From: an uncultured Alistipes sp.
GTDB taxonomy: Bacteria; Bacteroidota; Bacteroidia; Bacteroidales; Rikenellaceae
Assembly: GCA_944321175.1 (NCBI GenBank)
Contig: CALUKI010000031.1
Span: 119,870-183,869 of the forward strand
Direction: 5' to 3'
DNA length: 64,000 nt
Shown: one piece after another, positions 61,545-64,000 of the stretch
Layout: every line of letters begins with the position of its first letter
How positions within the stretch are numbered: position 1 is the first letter of the stretch
Position numbers and translations under genes: made by a program
The notes under the pieces: generated by a model
The model's input: only the letters and a program-made list of their open reading frames with translations
Told to the model about the DNA's origin: nothing
Database searches by the model: none

Positions 61545-62060
61545 TTATCGGTATTCGACGATTTCAGACAGGAGTTTGCGTTTTTTCTGCGCGGGCGCGT
61601 CCGCCGCATATCCGATCGGCACAAGAACGACGGGACGCAGGTTTTCAGGCAGCTGCAAAGCCTCACGGCAAGCAGGAAGATCGAAATTGCAAACCCAGCA
61701 ACTGCCGAGTCCCTGTTGTGCCGCCGCAAGACAGATATGTTCGGCGGCGATTGCGGCATCTACATCGGCATGATCCCTGCCGTCCGACGATCGTTTCCAT
61801 GAGACCGCCTCATCGGCACAGACAACGATATAGAGCGGCGCTTCGGAAAACCACGCACGATGATAACAAGGCCTCAATGCCGCCTTTGCCACCTCGCTTT
61901 CAACGACATAGAAGCGCCATGGCTGAAAGTTTACGGCTGACGGCGCCAGACGTGCACACTCCAGAATATAGTCCAGTTTTTCCCGTTCGACGGGTTGGGG
62001 ACGATAGCTGCGCACGGAATAACGATTTTTCACCAACTCCAGGAAATCCATAAGAGACAT
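61545..62060 (-). CDS. Nitroreductase family protein
   Basis: 171 residues, short for the family but covering the FMN-binding core: RYSVRSYRPQPVEREKLDYILE near the N-terminus, APSAVNFQPWRFYVV, DVDAAIAAEHICLAAAQQGLGSCWV and VVLVPIGYA. It reduces nitro, quinone or similar compounds with NAD(P)H. It is followed downstream by the EFR1 protein, which could supply electrons. A run of eight to nine G lies about 32 nt upstream (62092-62099). Confidence 0.87.
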   Translation of the reverse strand: MSLMDFLELVKNRYSVRSYRPQPVEREKLDYILECARLAPSAVNFQPWRFYVVESEVAKAALRPCYHRAWFSEAPLYIVVCADEAVSWKRSSDGRDHADVDAAIAAEHICLAAAQQGLGSCWVCNFDLPACREALQLPENLRPVVLVPIGYAADAPAQKKRKLLSEIVEYR

Positions 62061-62307
62061 AATTTAATACCGATAATCAAATATTTTTACAGGGGGGGGC
62101 AGAGGCTGCCACACAAGCCCGCACCTGTTTGCAAGATAAGAAAATTCTGCGACATTATCAACTTTCCTCAAAGACCGGCTGGAACAGAATGGTTGAGATG
62201 GCGGTCATATAATCGGCATCTCCTTTTTAACATTTCACTGAAACTTGCCTTTCATAGACTACGGTTTTTATAAACAAAATTGAGGGCCGCATGCGGCCCT
62301 CATTCAC

Positions 62308-62871
62308 TTACCATCCTGGCTTACTGTTTATATCGTAACCTTCTGTATATTTCTTCTGATCGGTTTCGTACCATTCATGCCAGGGTCCTAATTGATCTGT
62401 TGCTGTATTATAGAAATATACGTCGTAAACGATCTTGTTATAAGTCGGATACAATCGTTTGTCCATATGCGGATGTCGCGAAAAATAAGAGAGCAGGTTT
62501 CTCAGGACTACATCATAATCCAAATTCTCATGCCAAAATCTTGATTCATCGGTCATGGCTAATATTTCGTATTCATCGTAATATTTCATCAGGACATAAA
62601 TCTTACAATGAGACGTCAAGGAACGAAAACCATATAATCCGACCGAATCCGCATCACTGTCGTTAACGAGGGTTTTGTCTGTTAATAGATTCCACACTTT
62701 CAGGTTAAGCGTATCACATGCCGTACTGCCTGTGTCTTGAATTTGTCGCAAGTATGTACTTAGGTTTTTCCGAATCGTACTGTCTTCTCCTGGTAATTTT
62801 TGGGCCTGTACAAAAAGCGGAATAATTAACAGGAGAAACAATAGATATATAAATATAAAATTTCTTTTCAT
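62308..62871 (-). CDS. Secreted protein of unknown function next to the RHS gene
   Basis: 187 residues. Signal peptide FIFIYLLFLLLIIPLFVQAQ, then a mature part of about 165 residues rich in Tyr, Asp and Trp (VLMKYYDEYEILAMTDESRFWHENLDYDVVLRNLLSYFSRH, YDVYFYNTATDQLGPWHEWYETDQ). No family recognised. It is clearly AT-richer than most genes here. It starts 12 nt after the RHS stop on the same strand, the position of an immunity or accessory gene in polymorphic-toxin loci. An exported immunity protein would mean that the toxin acts in the periplasm. Confidence 0.7.
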   Translation of the reverse strand: MKRNFIFIYLLFLLLIIPLFVQAQKLPGEDSTIRKNLSTYLRQIQDTGSTACDTLNLKVWNLLTDKTLVNDSDADSVGLYGFRSLTSHCKIYVLMKYYDEYEILAMTDESRFWHENLDYDVVLRNLLSYFSRHPHMDKRLYPTYNKIVYDVYFYNTATDQLGPWHEWYETDQKKYTEGYDINSKPGW

Positions 62872-62882
62872 ATGCTATAACT

Positions 62883-64000
62883 TTAGAAAATATTATCGGG
62901 ATTATCTACAATAGGCTTCTGGCGCTCATATTCTTTTATTAATTGATTTGAAATAGCATTCGGCTTCTTTTCTCTCTCTTCTACCGAGGCTTGATTCGCA
63001 TTTAATGTTACACTTTCATCTGTAGTATGTTCTATCTCATGCCCAAAATTGACAGCCATGGCTTCAACTGTTGTTAATTTTCCTTCGGAATTTTGCGCTC
63101 GTTTCTCGGCATTTAATTTATATATAACAATCTCAGCTCCAGAATTAAGCCTGCTAACACCTGTATTTTTATTACGTGTTGCGTGATTTAGCGCATTCAT
63201 TTGTCCATATTTTGAAGGCATTTCAGTATTATTGATGATGACTTTTATTTCAGCAGGATTAGATTCCAACTTCTCAAACTGTTGGACTCCTGTTGGTGTA
63301 GATCGTAAAGTATTACCTAACTCTCGATATTCTGGAGTAGCATATTCCGTCCAGCCCGTTCCATTCCATACTTTATTGCCATTCGTATCGACCCATATTG
63401 CACCTTTAATATCAACCCGAGCAATTGGATTTCCTGCACAGTAGTTGTACTGCCCGATGGAATAGTACTTTTCCATAAGCGGATCCTGCGTCAACCAGCG
63501 CACCCGTTCGGGATCATACATGCGGACCCCGTAGTCCGAGAACGGCAGACCCACAAATGCCTGATCTTCCTTGCCGGAGAACTGATAGCGGTTATCACTC
63601 GTCGGCATATCCGATTGCGCCCACTCCTTCCCAAAAGGATAGTAATCCTTACGGTCGAGGTCTTCGCGGCCTGTAGGCGTCACCCTCGCCACAACCCGCG
63701 TGCTGCCGATATGATCCGTCAGGAAATAGTGCACCTCCGAACCGTTGTCTGTCCCGACAATACGTCCGCCGCCAAACGAAGCACTCTCGAATGTCCCATC
63801 ATCATATACCAAAGAACCATAATATACATGTTGACGTCCATCCCATGCGTCATGCTGCACCTTCGTGCCATCTGCCAAATACCCGTAATAATTCGAGTAA
63901 TCGGCATAGGTATCCATGTATGTAGGCAAGTTAAGAAAATTATAGGAGACAACAAAATAATTCGTCCCATCTTGTGTCATATTGCCATTGGCATCGTATT
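62883..64000 (-). CDS. RHS-repeat protein with C-terminal zincin-like toxin domain (5' end beyond window)
   Basis: At least 370 residues, entering from the right edge in the frame YDANGNMTQDG, a YD repeat. The RHS core is typical: VHYFLTDHIGSTRVVARVTPTG, YPFGKEWAQSDM, FSGKEDQAFVGLPFSDYGVRMYDPERVRWLTQDPLMEKYYSIGQYNYCAGNPIARVDIKG. After this conserved junction (about 63410) comes a variable C-terminal domain of about 175 residues with VNFGHEIEHTTDESV, an HExxH motif, suggesting a metalloprotease toxin. The domain is AT-richer than the core. Partner candidate is the 187-residue gene downstream. The toxin class is inferred from one motif. Confidence 0.8.
   Translation of the reverse strand, partial: YDANGNMTQDGTNYFVVSYNFLNLPTYMDTYADYSNYYGYLADGTKVQHDAWDGRQHVYYGSLVYDDGTFESASFGGGRIVGTDNGSEVHYFLTDHIGSTRVVARVTPTGREDLDRKDYYPFGKEWAQSDMPTSDNRYQFSGKEDQAFVGLPFSDYGVRMYDPERVRWLTQDPLMEKYYSIGQYNYCAGNPIARVDIKGAIWVDTNGNKVWNGTGWTEYATPEYRELGNTLRSTPTGVQQFEKLESNPAEIKVIINNTEMPSKYGQMNALNHATRNKNTGVSRLNSGAEIVIYKLNAEKRAQNSEGKLTTVEAMAVNFGHEIEHTTDESVTLNANQASVEEREKKPNAISNQLIKEYERQKPIVDNPDNIF

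Overview
The window reads as a chromosomal stretch of a GC-rich member of the Bacteroidales, most probably Rikenellaceae/Alistipes. Three signals support this. Many genes are preceded by the Bacteroidota promoter (TTG, 18-20 nt, TAnnTTTG) and few by strong Shine-Dalgarno sites. Several families are typical of the group: fimbrillin/Mfa-like lipoproteins, 6-bladed beta-propeller lipoproteins, an NVEALA peptide, DUF4837, DUF4254 and an RHS protein. Housekeeping genes sit in Bacteroidota-like order, such as bamD-rpoZ-coaBC-recN. The genus is inference.

Layout. 1-6.4 kb: tail of an unknown gene, an NVEALA peptide beside a frameshifted propeller gene, a tandem pair of S1/P1 nucleases, and a tandem pair of propeller lipoproteins sharing an identical 92-nt 3' segment. 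6.5-16.9 kb: GT9 glycosyltransferase/DUF4254 pair, LysM glucosaminidase, DPP IV, GreA, cardiolipin synthase, DUF4837 lipoprotein and polysaccharide deacetylase. 17-25 kb: EF-P, aspartate kinase, prolyl oligopeptidase, DapD, BirA, GcvH and a TOPRIM-like DUF4435 protein. 25.6-37.6 kb: SUI1/YciH factor, a large outer-membrane-like protein with an HExxH motif, PBP1A, Asd, then BamD-RpoZ-CoaBC-RecN. LysC, DapD and Asd supply diaminopimelate/lysine, while PBP1A, the glucosaminidase and cardiolipin synthase belong to the envelope.

37.9-41.4 kb: a small membrane protein, S20, tRNA-Glu, a FecCD-type permease plus ATPase, and tRNA-Pro. 41.8-47.4 kb: an accessory three-gene minus-strand fimbrillin operon. 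Its central gene encodes a fimbrillin/leucine-rich-repeat/BACON/M64-peptidase fusion, and the operon is driven from a clear promoter through a leader of about 310 nt that may be a structured RNA. 48-51.5 kb: DUF1573-NfnA-NfnB, an electron-bifurcating ferredoxin:NADP+ transhydrogenase pair. 51.5-52.3 kb: tRNA-Asn and two tRNA-Val genes.

52.4-64 kb: a predicted exported cluster (alpha/beta hydrolase, double CMD-cupin, flavodoxin), a GH106-type glycosidase, uracil-DNA glycosylase, GNAT, a flavodoxin/ferredoxin protein and nitroreductase. At the right edge is an AT-richer RHS polymorphic-toxin locus whose variable C-terminus carries an HEIEH metalloprotease motif, followed by a small secreted protein that may be its partner. 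The most promising leads are the fimbrillin-LRR-BACON-M64 fusion with its leader RNA, the RHS zincin toxin locus and the NVEALA/propeller pair.
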